DNA of 64,000 nt from Fimbriimonadales bacterium (GTDB lineage: Bacteria; Armatimonadota; Fimbriimonadia; Fimbriimonadales; Fimbriimonadaceae): assembly GCA_026418055.1 (NCBI GenBank), contig JAOACB010000001.1, positions 80,715 to 144,714 on the forward strand. Reading direction: 5' to 3'. Made by a program: the position numbers and the translations under genes. The notes under the pieces are model-generated. The model was not told where the DNA came from, did not search any database, and saw only the letters and a list, made by a program, of their open reading frames with translations. This document shows positions 1 to 9,566 of this stretch, one piece after another; position 1 is the stretch's first letter; every line of letters starts with the position of its first letter.

Positions 1-1
1 G

Positions 2-562
2 CACGGGCTGTTTGGCGCCGTGGGATGGATGCAACAGGCGGTGGCCGCGCTCGGACCGACCGTGCTGTTCCTTCTCGGCCTGCGTTTGTTGCCGATCGCT
101 GGCATCCATGGGGCCGAGCACAAGGTGGTCCATGCGATCGAGCGGGGGGAGGAGCTGGTGCCGTCGGTCGTTGCGCGCATGCCGAGGGTGCATCCTCGGT
201 GCGGCACCAACGTCGCGGTGGGCGCGACGCTGTTCCTCGGGATCGCCACCAGCCGCGCGATTCCGGACGAGAGCCTGCGACTGATCGTCGCAGCGGTGGT
301 CACCATGCTGTTCTGGCGCCGGATCGGCGAGGTGCTTCAACGTTGCGTCACGACCAGGGAGCCCAACCGGAAGCAGCTGGAGGGTGCGATCCAAGCCGGG
401 CGCCAGCTCCTGGAGAACTACCGGTGGTCGCGCATCGCCGCGCCGGGCCTGTGGCTGCGCCTTCGGAACAGCGGCCTCTTCCACGTCATGGCGGGATCGC
501 TGGCGGCCTACGGCTTGCTCGTGGCGTTCGCCTGGCTCGCCGGCTGGCCGATCTTGCTGTGA
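2..562 (+). CDS. DUF1385 (YqhQ-like) membrane protein, 5' partial
   Basis: The reading frame is already open at the left edge, so the start lies outside the window; a GTG at 20 and an ATG at 29 are internal candidates only. The visible part carries the DUF1385 hallmarks: an IHGAEHKVVHAIE segment followed by RVHPRCGTN, with hydrophobic segments before, between and after them. The family (B. subtilis YqhQ type) consists of polytopic membrane proteins of unknown biochemical role, often encoded near prfA/hemK. The C-terminal part after about residue 90 is amphipathic and diverges from what I know of the family. It converges on the DHOD-like gene, separated by a strong GC hairpin. Family membership is fairly certain; function is not known. 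Confidence 0.8.
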   Translation, partial: HGLFGAVGWMQQAVAALGPTVLFLLGLRLLPIAGIHGAEHKVVHAIERGEELVPSVVARMPRVHPRCGTNVAVGATLFLGIATSRAIPDESLRLIVAAVVTMLFWRRIGEVLQRCVTTREPNRKQLEGAIQAGRQLLENYRWSRIAAPGLWLRLRNSGLFHVMAGSLAAYGLLVAFAWLAGWPILL

Positions 563-574
563 CGCGGGGGAACA

Positions 575-595
575 GGCCGGGGCATGGCCCCGGCC
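575..595. terminator. GC-rich perfect hairpin between convergent genes
   Basis: A 9-bp perfect inverted repeat (GGCCGGGGC / GCCCCGGCC) with a 3-nt loop lies 13 nt after the DUF1385 stop and 18 nt from the convergent DHOD-like stop. No T-tract follows on either strand, so it is either a weak bidirectional terminator or an mRNA 3'-end stabiliser. Confidence 0.45.
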
Positions 596-612
596 CCAAG
601 GCGAGCCGTCCC

Positions 613-1626
613 TCAGACCAGAATCCCCGTTGAATCCGGCCGGAACGACTGCAAGACCTTCATGTAGTTCGCTCTCTCGAAGGCTGCTGGTTCGGCGACG
701 TTGATCTGGCTCATGCTGCCGATCATCTGCCGGACCGATTCGTATTCGTGCTCGGTCATCCAGGTGGCCAGGTCGCTGACGATCTCCCGGATGCGCCCGA
801 GGCCCTTTGCCAGCAGCTCGCTCGCTGTCATCGCCACGCTGGCGCCCGCCATCAGGGCCTTGAGGACCTCCCAGTGCGAGTGGACGCCGCTGGTGATCGC
901 GAAGTCCAGTGGAACGCGACCGTACAGGACCGCCGTCCAGTGCAGCGGAAGGCGCAGCTCGTGCGGCGAGCTGAGCACGAGGTTCGGCTTCACCTCCAGC
1001 GCCTCGAGGTCGAAGTCGGGCTGGTAGAAGCGGTTGAACAGCACAAGCCCCTTGGCGCCCGCGTGGGCGAACCTCTTCGCCATGTTGCTGATCGAGCTGA
1101 AGTAGGGCCCCACCTTCACGGCCACCGGGATGCGCACCGAGGCGACCACTTCGGACACCACGTCGATGTACATCCTCTCGATCTCCGAGCCTTCCACGTC
1201 GGGGTTGGTGGGCAGATAGTAGATGTTGAGCTCCAAGGCGTCGGCTCCGGCTTCCTCCATCATCCGAGCGTAGCGGGTCCATCCGCCGGAGGACACTCCG
1301 TTTAGGTTGGCGATGATCGGGATGCCCGTGCGCTCCTTGGCAAGACGGATGAGATTGAGGTAGCCGTCGGGGCCGACGTGGTACTGCTCGGCCTGGGGGA
1401 AGTAGCTGAGCGCCTCGGCGTAGCTCTCCGTTCCGTAGGCCAGGTAGTGGTCCAGGATCCGGCTCTCGAGGTTGATCTGCTCCTCGAACAGCGAGAACAG
1501 CACGACCGCCGGGGCTCCGGCGTCCTCGAGTCGCCGGATGCCATCGATGTCGCTGGAGAGGGGCGATGCCGAAGGCACGAGCGGATGGGCCAGTTCCAGC
1601 CCGAGATAGTGGGTTTTCAGGTTCAT
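613..1626 (-). CDS. Dihydroorotate dehydrogenase-like FMN protein
   Basis: This 337-residue protein has a DHO_dh-type TIM barrel: an N-terminal [20 protein letters not shown] segment, [27 protein letters not shown], a lysine in VAVKVGPYF that would face FMN, and [20 protein letters not shown] for phosphate binding. The start is the ATG at 1626, which overlaps the nifJ stop as ATGA, so the two are translationally coupled. A dihydroorotate dehydrogenase-like protein directly after nifJ is a recurring arrangement in bacteria. It suggests an electron-transfer or amino-acid-linked role rather than the pyrimidine pathway step; no pyr genes are nearby. The exact substrate is unknown. Confidence 0.85.
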   Translation of the reverse strand: MNLKTHYLGLELAHPLVPSASPLSSDIDGIRRLEDAGAPAVVLFSLFEEQINLESRILDHYLAYGTESYAEALSYFPQAEQYHVGPDGYLNLIRLAKERTGIPIIANLNGVSSGGWTRYARMMEEAGADALELNIYYLPTNPDVEGSEIERMYIDVVSEVVASVRIPVAVKVGPYFSSISNMAKRFAHAGAKGLVLFNRFYQPDFDLEALEVKPNLVLSSPHELRLPLHWTAVLYGRVPLDFAITSGVHSHWEVLKALMAGASVAMTASELLAKGLGRIREIVSDLATWMTEHEYESVRQMIGSMSQINVAEPAAFERANYMKVLQSFRPDSTGILV

Positions 1627-4600
1627 TGCGACGACTCCTTCGTCTCGGCCATCTTCTGGAGCGCGGCGTACCTCGAACGAGCATCGGTCTCCGCCTGTGC
1701 CAGCAGAACGGCGGCCACGTCCGGGTTGCTCTGCGCGAGCATGCGGTAGCGAGTCTCGTTGTAAGCGTAGTCCTTGTAGGGTATCGAGGGCGGCTTGCTG
1801 TCGATCTGCAACGGGTTCTTGCCCTCCGCGGCCAGGGCGGGGTTGTACCTGTACAGCGGCCAGTGGCCGCACTCGACCGCCAACCTCTGCTGGTCCAGGC
1901 CCTTGCGCATGTCGATGCCGTGCGCGATGCAGTGCGCGTACGCGATGATCAGCGACGGTCCGTCGTAGGCCTCGGCCTCCAGGAACGCCCGCAGGGTTTG
2001 CGCGTCGCTGGCACCCATCGCGACCTGAGCGACGTACACGTTGCCGTACTGCATCGCCATGCGCCCGAGGTCCTTCTTCGCCGCCGGCTTGCCGCCAGCG
2101 GCGAACTTGGCCACCGCCCCGCGGCTGGTCGACTTCGAGGCCTGGCCGCCGGTGTTGCTGTACACCTCGGTGTCGAGCACCAGCACGTTGACGTTCCGCC
2201 CGCTGGCCAGCACGTGGTCCAGCCCGCCGTACCCGATGTCGTAGGCCCACCCGTCTCCGCCGATGATCCACACGCTGCGGGGAATCAGGGCGTCCGCCAC
2301 TTGGAGCAGGTCCTTCTCCTCCGGCGTGACCGCGTTGGCGAGGATCTCCTTCAGCTTGGCTACGTTCTCACGGGCCTCCTCCACCGCCGGCCTGTCGGCC
2401 AAAAGCCGCTCCGCCAGATCGTGCCGGATCCGATCCCGGAGCTTGGCAACCAGCGCCTTCGCGTAGGCGTTCTGGTGGTCGAGGGCCAGACGCATGCCGT
2501 ACCCGAACTCGGCGTTGTCCTCGAACAGGGAGTTGCTCCAAGCCGGGCCGCGCCCGTCCTTGTTCGTCGTCCAAGGAGTGGTGGGCAGGTTGCCGCCGTA
2601 GATGGAGGAGCAACCGGTCGCGTTGGCGATCAGCGCGCGGTCGCCGAACAGTTGGCTCACGAGCTTCACGTACGGCGTCTCTCCGCACCCGGCGCAGGCT
2701 CCGGAGAACTCGAAGAGCGGCGTGAGCAATTGGACGTTCTTGATGGTGTTGAACTTCGGGCTGGAGCCGTTCTTGGGATACTCCGTGAGCCGGTCGAAGA
2801 AGTTCCAAAAGGCGACCTCCCGGTCGTGGATCTCCCGAATCGGCTCCATTTGGAGAGCCTTGCGGCTCACGTTCGCCTTATCCTTGGCCGGACAGACCTC
2901 CACGCAGAGGCCGCAACCGGTGCAGTCCTCCACGGAGAGTTGCAGGGTGAATCGCCTGTCGGAGTACTCGCGCCACTTCGCCGGCGCCGACCGGAATCCC
3001 TCGGGCGCGCCCGCCAGCTCCGCCTCGGGATAGATCTTGGTGCGGATCACGGAATGGGGGCAGACCAGCGAGCACTTTCCGCACTGGATGCAGAGGTTCT
3101 CGTCCCAGACCGGCGCCTCGAGGGCGATGTTGCGCTTCTCCCATTTGGCCGTGCCGGTTGGGAACGTGCCGTCGACGGGCATCTTGCTCACCGGGAGGGC
3201 GTCACCGCGCCCAGCGATCAGCTCTGTGGTCACGGTCCGCACGAACTCGGGGGCGTCCTCGGAGACCGCCAAGGCCTTGCGCGGCTTGCCGGTGACGCTC
3301 TGGGGCACCCGCACCTCGTGGATGTGGTCCAGAGCCATGTCCACCGCCGCGAAGTTCTGCCGCACGACCGCCTCGCCGCGTCTTCCGTACGTCTTCTGAA
3401 TCGCCTCTCGGATCTTCTGGATCGCCTCGTCTCGGGGCAGGACGCCGCTGAGCGCGAAGAAGGCGACCTGCATGATGGTGTTGATCCTGGACCCCATGTT
3501 GGTCTTGCGGGCCACCTCGTAGGCGTCGACCGTGAAGAACCTGAGCCTCTTCTCCAGGATCTGTCTCTGCACGTCCTCGGGCAGCTCGTCCCACACGCGG
3601 TCCGCCGGGATCGGGCTGTTCAGCAGGAAGGTCGCCCCAACCCGGGCGATGTCCAGAACCGGGTAGCGTTCGACGAGACCGAACTGGTGCACGGCGACGA
3701 AGTCCGCCTTCTGCAACAGGTACGTGCTCTTGATCTTCCGCGGGCCGAAGCGCAGGTGCGAAACCGTCACCGATCCGGACTTCTTCGAGTCGTACACGAA
3801 GTAGCCTTGCGCGAAGTTGTCGGTCTCCTCGCCGATGATCTTGATGGAGTTCTTGTTGGCTCCCACCGTGCCGTCCGAGCCCAAGCCCCAGAAGACGGCC
3901 TTGACCACGTCGTCCGGCTCGGTCACCCAGCTGCTGTCGTAGTCGATGCTGGTGTTGGCCACGTCGTCGACGATTCCGACGGTGAAGTGGTTCTTCGGTT
4001 GCGGCTTGGCCAGCTCGTCGAACACTCCCTTGACCATCGCCGGGGTGAACTCCTTCGACCCCAACCCGTAGCGGCCACCCACGACCCTGGGCAATCCCTG
4101 GAAGGGCGCCGTGCCATCCACCACGGCCTCCAAAACGGCCGCGGCGACGTCTTGGTAGAGCGGCTCGCCGTTGGCACCCGGCTCCTTGGTGCGGTCGAGC
4201 ACCGCGACGCGTTTCACCGTGGGAGGCATCGCCGCGATGAGGTCGCGCCCAGAGAACGGTCTGAACAGCCGAACCTTGATCACCCCGACCCTCTCGCCCT
4301 GCGCGTTGAGGGCTTCGATCGCCTCCTCGGCCGTTTCGGCGCCCGAGCCCATCATCACGAGCACCCTCTCGGCCTCGGGGTCGCCGAAGTACTCGAACAG
4401 CGAGTAGCGCCGCCCGGTCACCTCGGCGAAGCGGTCCATGGTTTGCTGAACGATGCCCGGCGCGGCGGCATAGAACGGGTTCACGGTCTCGCGGCCCTGG
4501 AAGTAGACGTCCGGGTTTTGGGCCGTGCCCCTGATCACCGGCCGCTCCGGGTTCAGAGCCCGATCGCGGTGCGCGCGGACGAGATCCTCAGGGATCATGG

Positions 4601-5180
4601 CGCGGATCTCCTCGTCCGTCAGCATCTCGATCTTCTGCACCTCGTGCGAGGTTCGGAAGCCGTCGAACGCATGGATGAAGGGAACCCTGGCGCGCAAGGT
4701 GGCTGCTTGGGCGATCAGCGCGAAGTCGTGGGCTTCCTGCACCGAGTTGCTGAGCAGAATCGCGAAACCCGTCGAGCGGGCCGCCATGATGTCGGAGTGG
4801 TCCCCGAAGATCGACAGACCTTGGGCGGCGATCGCCCTCGCCGAGACGTGGAACACCGTGCTCGTCAGCTCGCCGGCGATCTTGAACATGTTGGGGATCA
4901 TCAGCAACAGGCCCTGGCTGGCGGTGAAGGTCGTCGTCAGCGAGCCAGCCTGCAGCGAGCCGTGCACCGCGCCGGCGGCGCCACCCTCCGACTGCATCTC
5001 CTGCACCAGCGGCACGACGCCGAACAAGTTCGGCTTGCCGGCGGCCGACCACTGGTCCGCCAGTTCGGCCATCGTCGAGGAGGGCGTGATGGGATAGATG
5101 GCGATGACTTCGTTGGTCTTGTAGGCAACGGTGGCGGCGGCTTCGTTGCCGTCGATCGTGATGGGGTTTTTCATGGTCAT
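1623..5180 (-). CDS. nifJ: Pyruvate:ferredoxin (flavodoxin) oxidoreductase
   Basis: A single-chain 1185-residue enzyme of the length usual for homodimeric PFOR. It oxidatively decarboxylates pyruvate with CoA to acetyl-CoA, CO2 and reduced ferredoxin. Domain I starts with [19 protein letters not shown] and IYPITPSST (pyruvate/TPP pyrimidine binding). Two ferredoxin-type 4Fe-4S motifs, [12 protein letters not shown] and [12 protein letters not shown], lie near residues 695-760. The proximal-cluster/TPP domain shows [24 protein letters not shown] and [12 protein letters not shown]. The start is ATG 5180 (an ATG two codons later is possible). It forms a two-gene operon with the DHOD-like gene and is divergent from ilvA. 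Its presence argues for anaerobic or microaerobic capacity or low-potential electron supply. Confidence 0.97.
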   Translation of the reverse strand: MTMKNPITIDGNEAAATVAYKTNEVIAIYPITPSSTMAELADQWSAAGKPNLFGVVPLVQEMQSEGGAAGAVHGSLQAGSLTTTFTASQGLLLMIPNMFKIAGELTSTVFHVSARAIAAQGLSIFGDHSDIMAARSTGFAILLSNSVQEAHDFALIAQAATLRARVPFIHAFDGFRTSHEVQKIEMLTDEEIRAMIPEDLVRAHRDRALNPERPVIRGTAQNPDVYFQGRETVNPFYAAAPGIVQQTMDRFAEVTGRRYSLFEYFGDPEAERVLVMMGSGAETAEEAIEALNAQGERVGVIKVRLFRPFSGRDLIAAMPPTVKRVAVLDRTKEPGANGEPLYQDVAAAVLEAVVDGTAPFQGLPRVVGGRYGLGSKEFTPAMVKGVFDELAKPQPKNHFTVGIVDDVANTSIDYDSSWVTEPDDVVKAVFWGLGSDGTVGANKNSIKIIGEETDNFAQGYFVYDSKKSGSVTVSHLRFGPRKIKSTYLLQKADFVAVHQFGLVERYPVLDIARVGATFLLNSPIPADRVWDELPEDVQRQILEKRLRFFTVDAYEVARKTNMGSRINTIMQVAFFALSGVLPRDEAIQKIREAIQKTYGRRGEAVVRQNFAAVDMALDHIHEVRVPQSVTGKPRKALAVSEDAPEFVRTVTTELIAGRGDALPVSKMPVDGTFPTGTAKWEKRNIALEAPVWDENLCIQCGKCSLVCPHSVIRTKIYPEAELAGAPEGFRSAPAKWREYSDRRFTLQLSVEDCTGCGLCVEVCPAKDKANVSRKALQMEPIREIHDREVAFWNFFDRLTEYPKNGSSPKFNTIKNVQLLTPLFEFSGACAGCGETPYVKLVSQLFGDRALIANATGCSSIYGGNLPTTPWTTNKDGRGPAWSNSLFEDNAEFGYGMRLALDHQNAYAKALVAKLRDRIRHDLAERLLADRPAVEEARENVAKLKEILANAVTPEEKDLLQVADALIPRSVWIIGGDGWAYDIGYGGLDHVLASGRNVNVLVLDTEVYSNTGGQASKSTSRGAVAKFAAGGKPAAKKDLGRMAMQYGNVYVAQVAMGASDAQTLRAFLEAEAYDGPSLIIAYAHCIAHGIDMRKGLDQQRLAVECGHWPLYRYNPALAAEGKNPLQIDSKPPSIPYKDYAYNETRYRMLAQSNPDVAAVLLAQAETDARSRYAALQKMAETKESSQ

Positions 5181-5236
5181 GGCAGTTCCATTCGATCAGA
5201 GTCGGAGTGTCGGTCGGTGGATGTCGGTGCTTGCAA

Positions 5237-5272
5237 GGGAACGCACCCGGCTCGCCGCGAACGGGTGTTCCC
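5237..5272 (-). other. Long stem-loop in the nifJ leader
   Basis: On the minus strand the leader contains GGGAACACCCG and, 12 nt later, CGGGTGCGTTCCC, which pair through 11 bases with a two-base bulge. It sits about 60 nt before the nifJ start. No known riboswitch class is recognised. It could be an attenuation or stability element, or chance in GC-rich DNA. Confidence 0.35.
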
Positions 5273-5380
5273 CAGGGATCGGTCTCGCCAAGAGGCCGCA
5301 CGCATCGCTCCGCCGCCCAATGGACCTTCGGCGGACGGTCGATCGTCTCCAAGCGGCAGGACGACCATCGTGAGGCCCTC

Positions 5381-5386
5381 AGTTTA
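5381..5386 (-). promoter_or_regulatory. Putative -10 of nifJ operon (TAAACT)
   Basis: TAAACT is the best -10-like hexamer in the 280-bp divergent region and would give a leader of roughly 195 nt containing the hairpin above. No convincing -35 is seen. Confidence 0.35.
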
Positions 5387-5423
5387 CACACTCAATAGGT
5401 CCAAATGCCCGGTGCTTCGGTTT

Positions 5424-5453
5424 TTGAACAGATTCGGGCAATTCTGGTAGCTT
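5424..5453 (+). promoter_or_regulatory. ilvA promoter: TTGAAC-18-TAGCTT, leaderless
   Basis: TTGAAC at 5424-5429 and TAGCTT at 5448-5453 are 18 nt apart. Only 7 nt separate TAGCTT from ATG 5461, so transcription should begin at or next to the start codon. No Shine-Dalgarno sequence is present. Confidence 0.6.
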
Positions 5454-5460
5454 CGTCGTG

Positions 5461-6966
5461 ATGCTGCAGAGCTACCTCCGGCGGATTCTCCTGGCGAAGG
5501 TGTACGACGTGGCGGCGGAGACGCCCTGCGAGCTCGCACCGGTGCTCAGCCGCAGACTGGGTTGCGAGGTTTGGCTGAAGCGAGAGGACCAGCAGTGCGT
5601 CTTCTCGTTCAAGCTGCGGGGGGCCTACAACAAGATGGCCTTGCTCCCCGATGAGGCTCTGGCGAAAGGCGTTGTGGCGGCCTCGGCCGGCAACCACGCT
5701 CAGGGGGTCGCTCTGGCGGCGCGGCGGCTGGGAGCTTCCGCGACGATCGTGATGCCTGCGACCACTCCCCGCATCAAGGTCGACGCGGTTCGGCGCCACG
5801 GGGCGGAGGTGGTTCTGTACGGCGACAACTACGACGCCGCCTACGAGAAGGCCCGCGGCCTGGCCGAATCGGGCGGCATGACGTTCATCCACCCCTACGA
5901 CGACCCCGACGTGATCGCAGGGCAGGGCACGATCGGGCTGGAGATGATCCGCCAGATCCCCCAGCCTTTGGACGCGGTGTTCGTGCCCGTGGGCGGCGGC
6001 GGGCTGATCGCCGGGGTCGGAGTGTGCTACCGGCTGCTCCATCCCGAGACGAGGGTGGTCGGCGTCGAGCCGGAGGATGCGGATGCCATGGCTCGCAGCC
6101 TCCGCGCCAAGCGCCGGGTGAGGCTCGAGAGGGTGGGGCGGTTCGCGGACGGAGTCGCCGTGCGGCAGGTCGGCGAAGAGACGTTCCGGCTGGCTCGGCA
6201 GGTCGTGGACGAAGTGGTCGTCGTGTCCAACGACGAGATCTGCGCGGCGATCAAGGATCTTTTCGAGGACCGGCGTTGCGTGCTGGAGCCGGCAGGCGCC
6301 TTAGCCTACGCCGGTTTGAAGCGATGCGTGCAGCGCCGGTCGAGCCGCGGGGGCAGATTCGCCGCCATCGCCAGCGGAGCGAACATCAACTTCGATTCGC
6401 TGCGGCACGTGTCCGAGCGCGCCGAGATCGGCGAGCGGCGGGAGACGGTGTTCGCCGCCACCATCCCCGAGCGGCCAGGAAGCTTCCGCGAGTTCTGCGA
6501 GACCATCGGGCCGCACGAGATCACGGAGTTCAACTATCGCTACAATCCCGGCCCGGACGCCCACATCTACGTGGGCCTGCGCACGGCCAACCCCACCGAG
6601 GTGGCGACCCTGTTCGCAAAGCTGCGGCAGAAGGGCTACCAGGTGATCGACCTGACGGACGACGAGGTGGCCAAGCTGCACGTGCGGCACATGGTGGGAG
6701 GCCGGGCCAGGGCGAAGCACGAGCGCCTGTTCGCGTTCGTGTTCCCCGAGCGGCCGGGAGCCTTGCTGGAGTTTCTGCGTCGGCTCGAGCACCCGTGGAA
6801 CATCAGCCTGTTCCACTACCGGAACCACGGCTCCGACTATGGAAGGGTGCTGGCGGGCATCCAGGTGCCTCCGTCGGACCGCGGCAAGCTGAGGGCGTTC
6901 CTGCGCGACTCCGGATTGGAGTGGACCGAAGAGACGAACAACCCGGCTTGCAGGCTGTTCCTCTAG
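5461..6966 (+). CDS. ilvA: Threonine ammonia-lyase (threonine dehydratase), biosynthetic
   Basis: A PLP enzyme that deaminates threonine to 2-oxobutyrate, the first committed step to isoleucine. The N-terminal catalytic domain carries SFKLRGAYNKM with the PLP lysine, the ASAGNHAQGVA loop and the phosphate-binding VPVGGGGLIAG. The C-terminal third (from about residue 320) contains two ACT-like repeats, each with an ERPGS/ERPGA loop, as in the isoleucine-feedback-regulated form. The length of 501 residues matches biosynthetic IlvA (about 510). ATG 5461 is preferred to GTG 5458 because it leaves a 7-nt gap to the -10 hexamer. It stands alone, divergent from nifJ, and overlaps the convergent PAP2 gene by 4 bp. 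Confidence 0.95.
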   Translation: MLQSYLRRILLAKVYDVAAETPCELAPVLSRRLGCEVWLKREDQQCVFSFKLRGAYNKMALLPDEALAKGVVAASAGNHAQGVALAARRLGASATIVMPATTPRIKVDAVRRHGAEVVLYGDNYDAAYEKARGLAESGGMTFIHPYDDPDVIAGQGTIGLEMIRQIPQPLDAVFVPVGGGGLIAGVGVCYRLLHPETRVVGVEPEDADAMARSLRAKRRVRLERVGRFADGVAVRQVGEETFRLARQVVDEVVVVSNDEICAAIKDLFEDRRCVLEPAGALAYAGLKRCVQRRSSRGGRFAAIASGANINFDSLRHVSERAEIGERRETVFAATIPERPGSFREFCETIGPHEITEFNYRYNPGPDAHIYVGLRTANPTEVATLFAKLRQKGYQVIDLTDDEVAKLHVRHMVGGRARAKHERLFAFVFPERPGALLEFLRRLEHPWNISLFHYRNHGSDYGRVLAGIQVPPSDRGKLRAFLRDSGLEWTEETNNPACRLFL

Positions 6967-7523
6967 TCCGCTCTGGCTCCCGCCGCGCCAACGGTGCGGC
7001 GTCGGCTATCCGCCAACCAGGCGAAACAGGCTCCGACCGCGGATCCCAAAGCCGCCGCCGCGAGAACGTCGCTGGGCCAGTGCACACCGCGGTAGATTCG
7101 GCTGACCGCCACGGCTCCTGCCCACAGCACGAGCAGCCAGCTCCATCGGAATTTGCCCCGCAGCATCAGCCAAGCGAACACCGCGAGGGCGAAGCTCGTC
7201 ACCGTGTGGCCGCTGGGGAAGCTCGCGTACTGGAACGGCTCCTGAGGCTGGCTCCAAGCCAGCAGGCTGGGCCGCTCCCGACCGAACAGATCCTTCAGAA
7301 GGGAATTCAGCAGGCCGGAGACGGCGAAGGCTCCGAGCAGATGGCGCCAGTAGGGGCGTGCGGCCGGGAACCTCCAAAGGGAAGCCGCCACCGCCAGTAG
7401 CTGCACCTGGCCCAAGCCGGTGTAGCTGAGCGCCAGAAACACGGGGTCCAGCCAAGGATGGCGCCATGCGAGGTGCACGGTCCGAAACAGTTCCAGATCC
7501 GCTTGGCGCACGAGTTCCAGCAA
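6963..7523 (-). CDS. PAP2-family membrane phosphatase
   Basis: A 186-residue integral membrane protein with the complete three-part PAP2 signature: KDLFGRERP (KX6RP), PSGHTVTSF and SRIYRGVHWPSD (SRX5HX3D). It most likely dephosphorylates lipid phosphates such as undecaprenyl pyrophosphate or phosphatidic acid. Several hydrophobic helices surround the motifs. The assigned start is TTG 7523, 10 nt after the DUF4349 lipoprotein gene; a GTG four codons downstream is an alternative, and neither has a good Shine-Dalgarno. It is the last gene of the sigma/anti-sigma/DUF4349 run, which suggests an envelope-stress or cell-wall role. Confidence 0.88.
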   Translation of the reverse strand: MLELVRQADLELFRTVHLAWRHPWLDPVFLALSYTGLGQVQLLAVAASLWRFPAARPYWRHLLGAFAVSGLLNSLLKDLFGRERPSLLAWSQPQEPFQYASFPSGHTVTSFALAVFAWLMLRGKFRWSWLLVLWAGAVAVSRIYRGVHWPSDVLAAAALGSAVGACFAWLADSRRRTVGAAGARAD

Positions 7524-7533
7524 CCCGAGGAGT

Positions 7534-8385
7534 TTACTGGCTCTCGGCGTCGGACGGTCCGGTCTGAGGCGGAGGCGGTGGAGGCGTGCGACCGCGGCGC
7601 CTGGACCACCGCACCAGCAGCACGACCGGCACCCAGAGCACCGCGAACACCACGACGAGGATGGCCAGGTGGACCAACCAGCGCAAAACCGCGAAGAGCG
7701 CGTTCCAAGCGCCGACCCATGCCTCCATCACCCATCCGCGCTGGGCCCCGAGACCGAGCGGCGTCCGTTGCCGGAAGGTGGCCGCAATGGTGGACATGTC
7801 CGCCTGGTTCCGCAGAACCTTGAGCTGCCCATCGAGGCTTTCGATCTGCTGCCGAACCTCGCCGAGCCGCGAGCGGACTTGGAGGACGTCTTGGACTGAC
7901 CTCGCTTGGCCCAACAGCTCCAGGTACTGTCTCTCTTCGGCTCGAAGAACCTTGAGACGGGCCTCCAAGTCGGTGGCCTGGAGCGTGACGTCCTCGCTCT
8001 CGATCCGCTCGTACTCGCGATCGCCGAGTTGCTTGAGTCGGTCGATGGTCGCATCGAACCTGGGTTCGGGAACGCGCAGCACCGCCTCGGCAGAGGGAGA
8101 GTCCGATTCCCAGTTGAACACCCCGCCCGACTCCAAGTAGCCTCCCTGCTCCTTCGCGATTCTGCGGGCCGACTCGAGCGCCTTTTCCGCATCGTCCACC
8201 CGGATCGTGAGGTTCGCCTTGCGGATGACGACGCGCGGCACCGCGGCCGACCCTTCGGCGGAATCCCGGGGCGGGGGTGGGGCTGGAGCCACCCCCGTGG
8301 ATGCGGATGGCGAGTCCGACCCAGACCCACACCCGATCAGCAACAGACCGATCGCCAGCAACAGCCACCGCGCCACCATCCGCAT
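7534..8385 (-). CDS. DUF4349 lipoprotein with C-terminal membrane anchor
   Basis: The protein begins with a typical lipoprotein signal peptide: MRMVARW, a Leu/Ile core and LIGC with the lipidated Cys at residue 19. After a Ser/Pro-rich linker comes the DUF4349 domain (VVIRKANLTIRVDDAEKAL through DMSTIAATF), which includes a charged coiled coil around residues 150-200. A C-terminal transmembrane helix and an Arg/Pro-rich tail follow. ATG 8385 or ATG 8379 fits the lipoprotein signal; GAAGAGG lies just upstream and spaces better to 8379. An open frame extends to 8547 but the extension is not signal-like. DUF4349 has no known biochemical function. It parallels the sensor domain of the neighbouring anti-sigma protein. 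Confidence 0.85.
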   Translation of the reverse strand: MRMVARWLLLAIGLLLIGCGSGSDSPSASTGVAPAPPPPRDSAEGSAAVPRVVIRKANLTIRVDDAEKALESARRIAKEQGGYLESGGVFNWESDSPSAEAVLRVPEPRFDATIDRLKQLGDREYERIESEDVTLQATDLEARLKVLRAEERQYLELLGQARSVQDVLQVRSRLGEVRQQIESLDGQLKVLRNQADMSTIAATFRQRTPLGLGAQRGWVMEAWVGAWNALFAVLRWLVHLAILVVVFAVLWVPVVLLVRWSRRRGRTPPPPPPQTGPSDAESQ

Positions 8386-8450
8386 CGCCTCTTCAGGGCC
8401 GGGCCGGCCCAGAAGGACCGCCCGGCCCCAGCCCGCCTGTTGGCGCCAGC

Positions 8451-9566
8451 TTACATCAGTCGGCGTCGCAGGTAGGCGGCCAACAGCAGGGCGGGCAGCC
8501 AAAGGGGGGCGTAGACCAGCACGAAGATCGCCGCCGATCCCAGCCACCTCATCGTGGCGCCGAGCCCGTTGACGGCATTGGCCCAGGCTTCCCCGGCCCA
8601 GCCTGCACCGGTCGGAGCACCTCCCACCCGCGCGCGCTGCTCGAACGTCGCGCTGATGGTGGCGAGGGCAGACTGCCGCTCGAGCGTCCTTCGTCGGGCG
8701 TCCCGGCTCTCGATCTCTTGGCGCACTTGGTTGAGGCGCTCGCGGACCTGCAGCACCTGGCCGATGGTTCTCGCCTCTCCGAGCAACGCCACATACTGCT
8801 GCTCCTCAGCCCGCATGACCTTGAGGCGGGCAGCGACGTCCGCGTGCTCCAGGGTCACGTCGTCCGCTGTCGAGTTCTCGGTGAGAACCTCTCCCATGGC
8901 GCGGAGGCGAGCCATCGCTTCGTCGAATCGGGCCGTCGGCACGCGCAGGGTCGCCGACCCGATCGGGGGCGCCAGCTCGGTGGGTCTGCTCAGTCCGCTC
9001 GCGGCCACGTATCCGCCCAGCGCCCTCGCCAGGTTGTCGGCGGAGCGGAGCGCCTCCGCCGCGTCGGAGACCTTCAGTCGGATGTCTGCGGTGCGAACGA
9101 TTCGACGAGCACCGAGCGCCTCCTCCGGAAGATCCGACGAGGCGAGGGCTGGCGCGGCACCCTCTGACCCACGAAGTCTCACGGATTCCGCGAGAGCCGT
9201 TCCGGGCGCATCGAACGACGCGGAGCCCTCCTTGGAAGCGACCGCGACCGTCTCCAAGCCGGCTGGCCTGGATCCGAGCAACCGAAGGAGCCCGAACCCC
9301 ACCACGGCGATGCAGGCCGTCGCAACGGCCCATCTGGGCCACCAAGCCCCTCGGCGCGCCGAGCGGTTCAGGTTCTCCAGAGTGGCCTCCAAGCCGACGG
9401 GCTGCGGATCTGCCGCCAGCCGTCGAACTTCCTCGCCGATCGATTCCATCTCCTCCAACTCGCGACGCAGGGAGGGATCCCCCTCCAAGGCCGCACGGAC
9501 GGCGCTCGCCTCCTGTTCCGACAACTCTCGGTCCAGGTAGGCCTTCAGGTTCTCTCGCACGCTCAT
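8451..9566 (-). CDS. Anti-sigma factor fused to DUF4349 sensor domain
   Basis: This 371-residue protein has an N-terminal cytoplasmic helical segment (SVRENLKAYLDRELSEQE ... LRRELEEME) like ECF anti-sigma domains, but without the zinc HxxxCxxC motif. A transmembrane helix follows near residues 90-110, then an extracytoplasmic DUF4349 domain (IVRTADIRLKVSDAAEALR ... SALATISATFEQ) with a coiled coil, and a second transmembrane helix near the C-terminus. The start ATG 9566 overlaps the sigma factor stop as ATGA. The architecture implies that DUF4349 senses an envelope signal and controls release of the sigma factor; that is inference from operon structure and topology. Confidence 0.85.
   Translation of the reverse strand: MSVRENLKAYLDRELSEQEASAVRAALEGDPSLRRELEEMESIGEEVRRLAADPQPVGLEATLENLNRSARRGAWWPRWAVATACIAVVGFGLLRLLGSRPAGLETVAVASKEGSASFDAPGTALAESVRLRGSEGAAPALASSDLPEEALGARRIVRTADIRLKVSDAAEALRSADNLARALGGYVAASGLSRPTELAPPIGSATLRVPTARFDEAMARLRAMGEVLTENSTADDVTLEHADVAARLKVMRAEEQQYVALLGEARTIGQVLQVRERLNQVRQEIESRDARRRTLERQSALATISATFEQRARVGGAPTGAGWAGEAWANAVNGLGATMRWLGSAAIFVLVYAPLWLPALLLAAYLRRRLM

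Noticed and set aside
1566..5450. A 1294-codon plus-strand open frame antisense to nifJ
   Set aside because: Its translation is Arg/Leu/Val/His-rich without any family motif and exactly mirrors nifJ codon structure; it is a GC-rich shadow.
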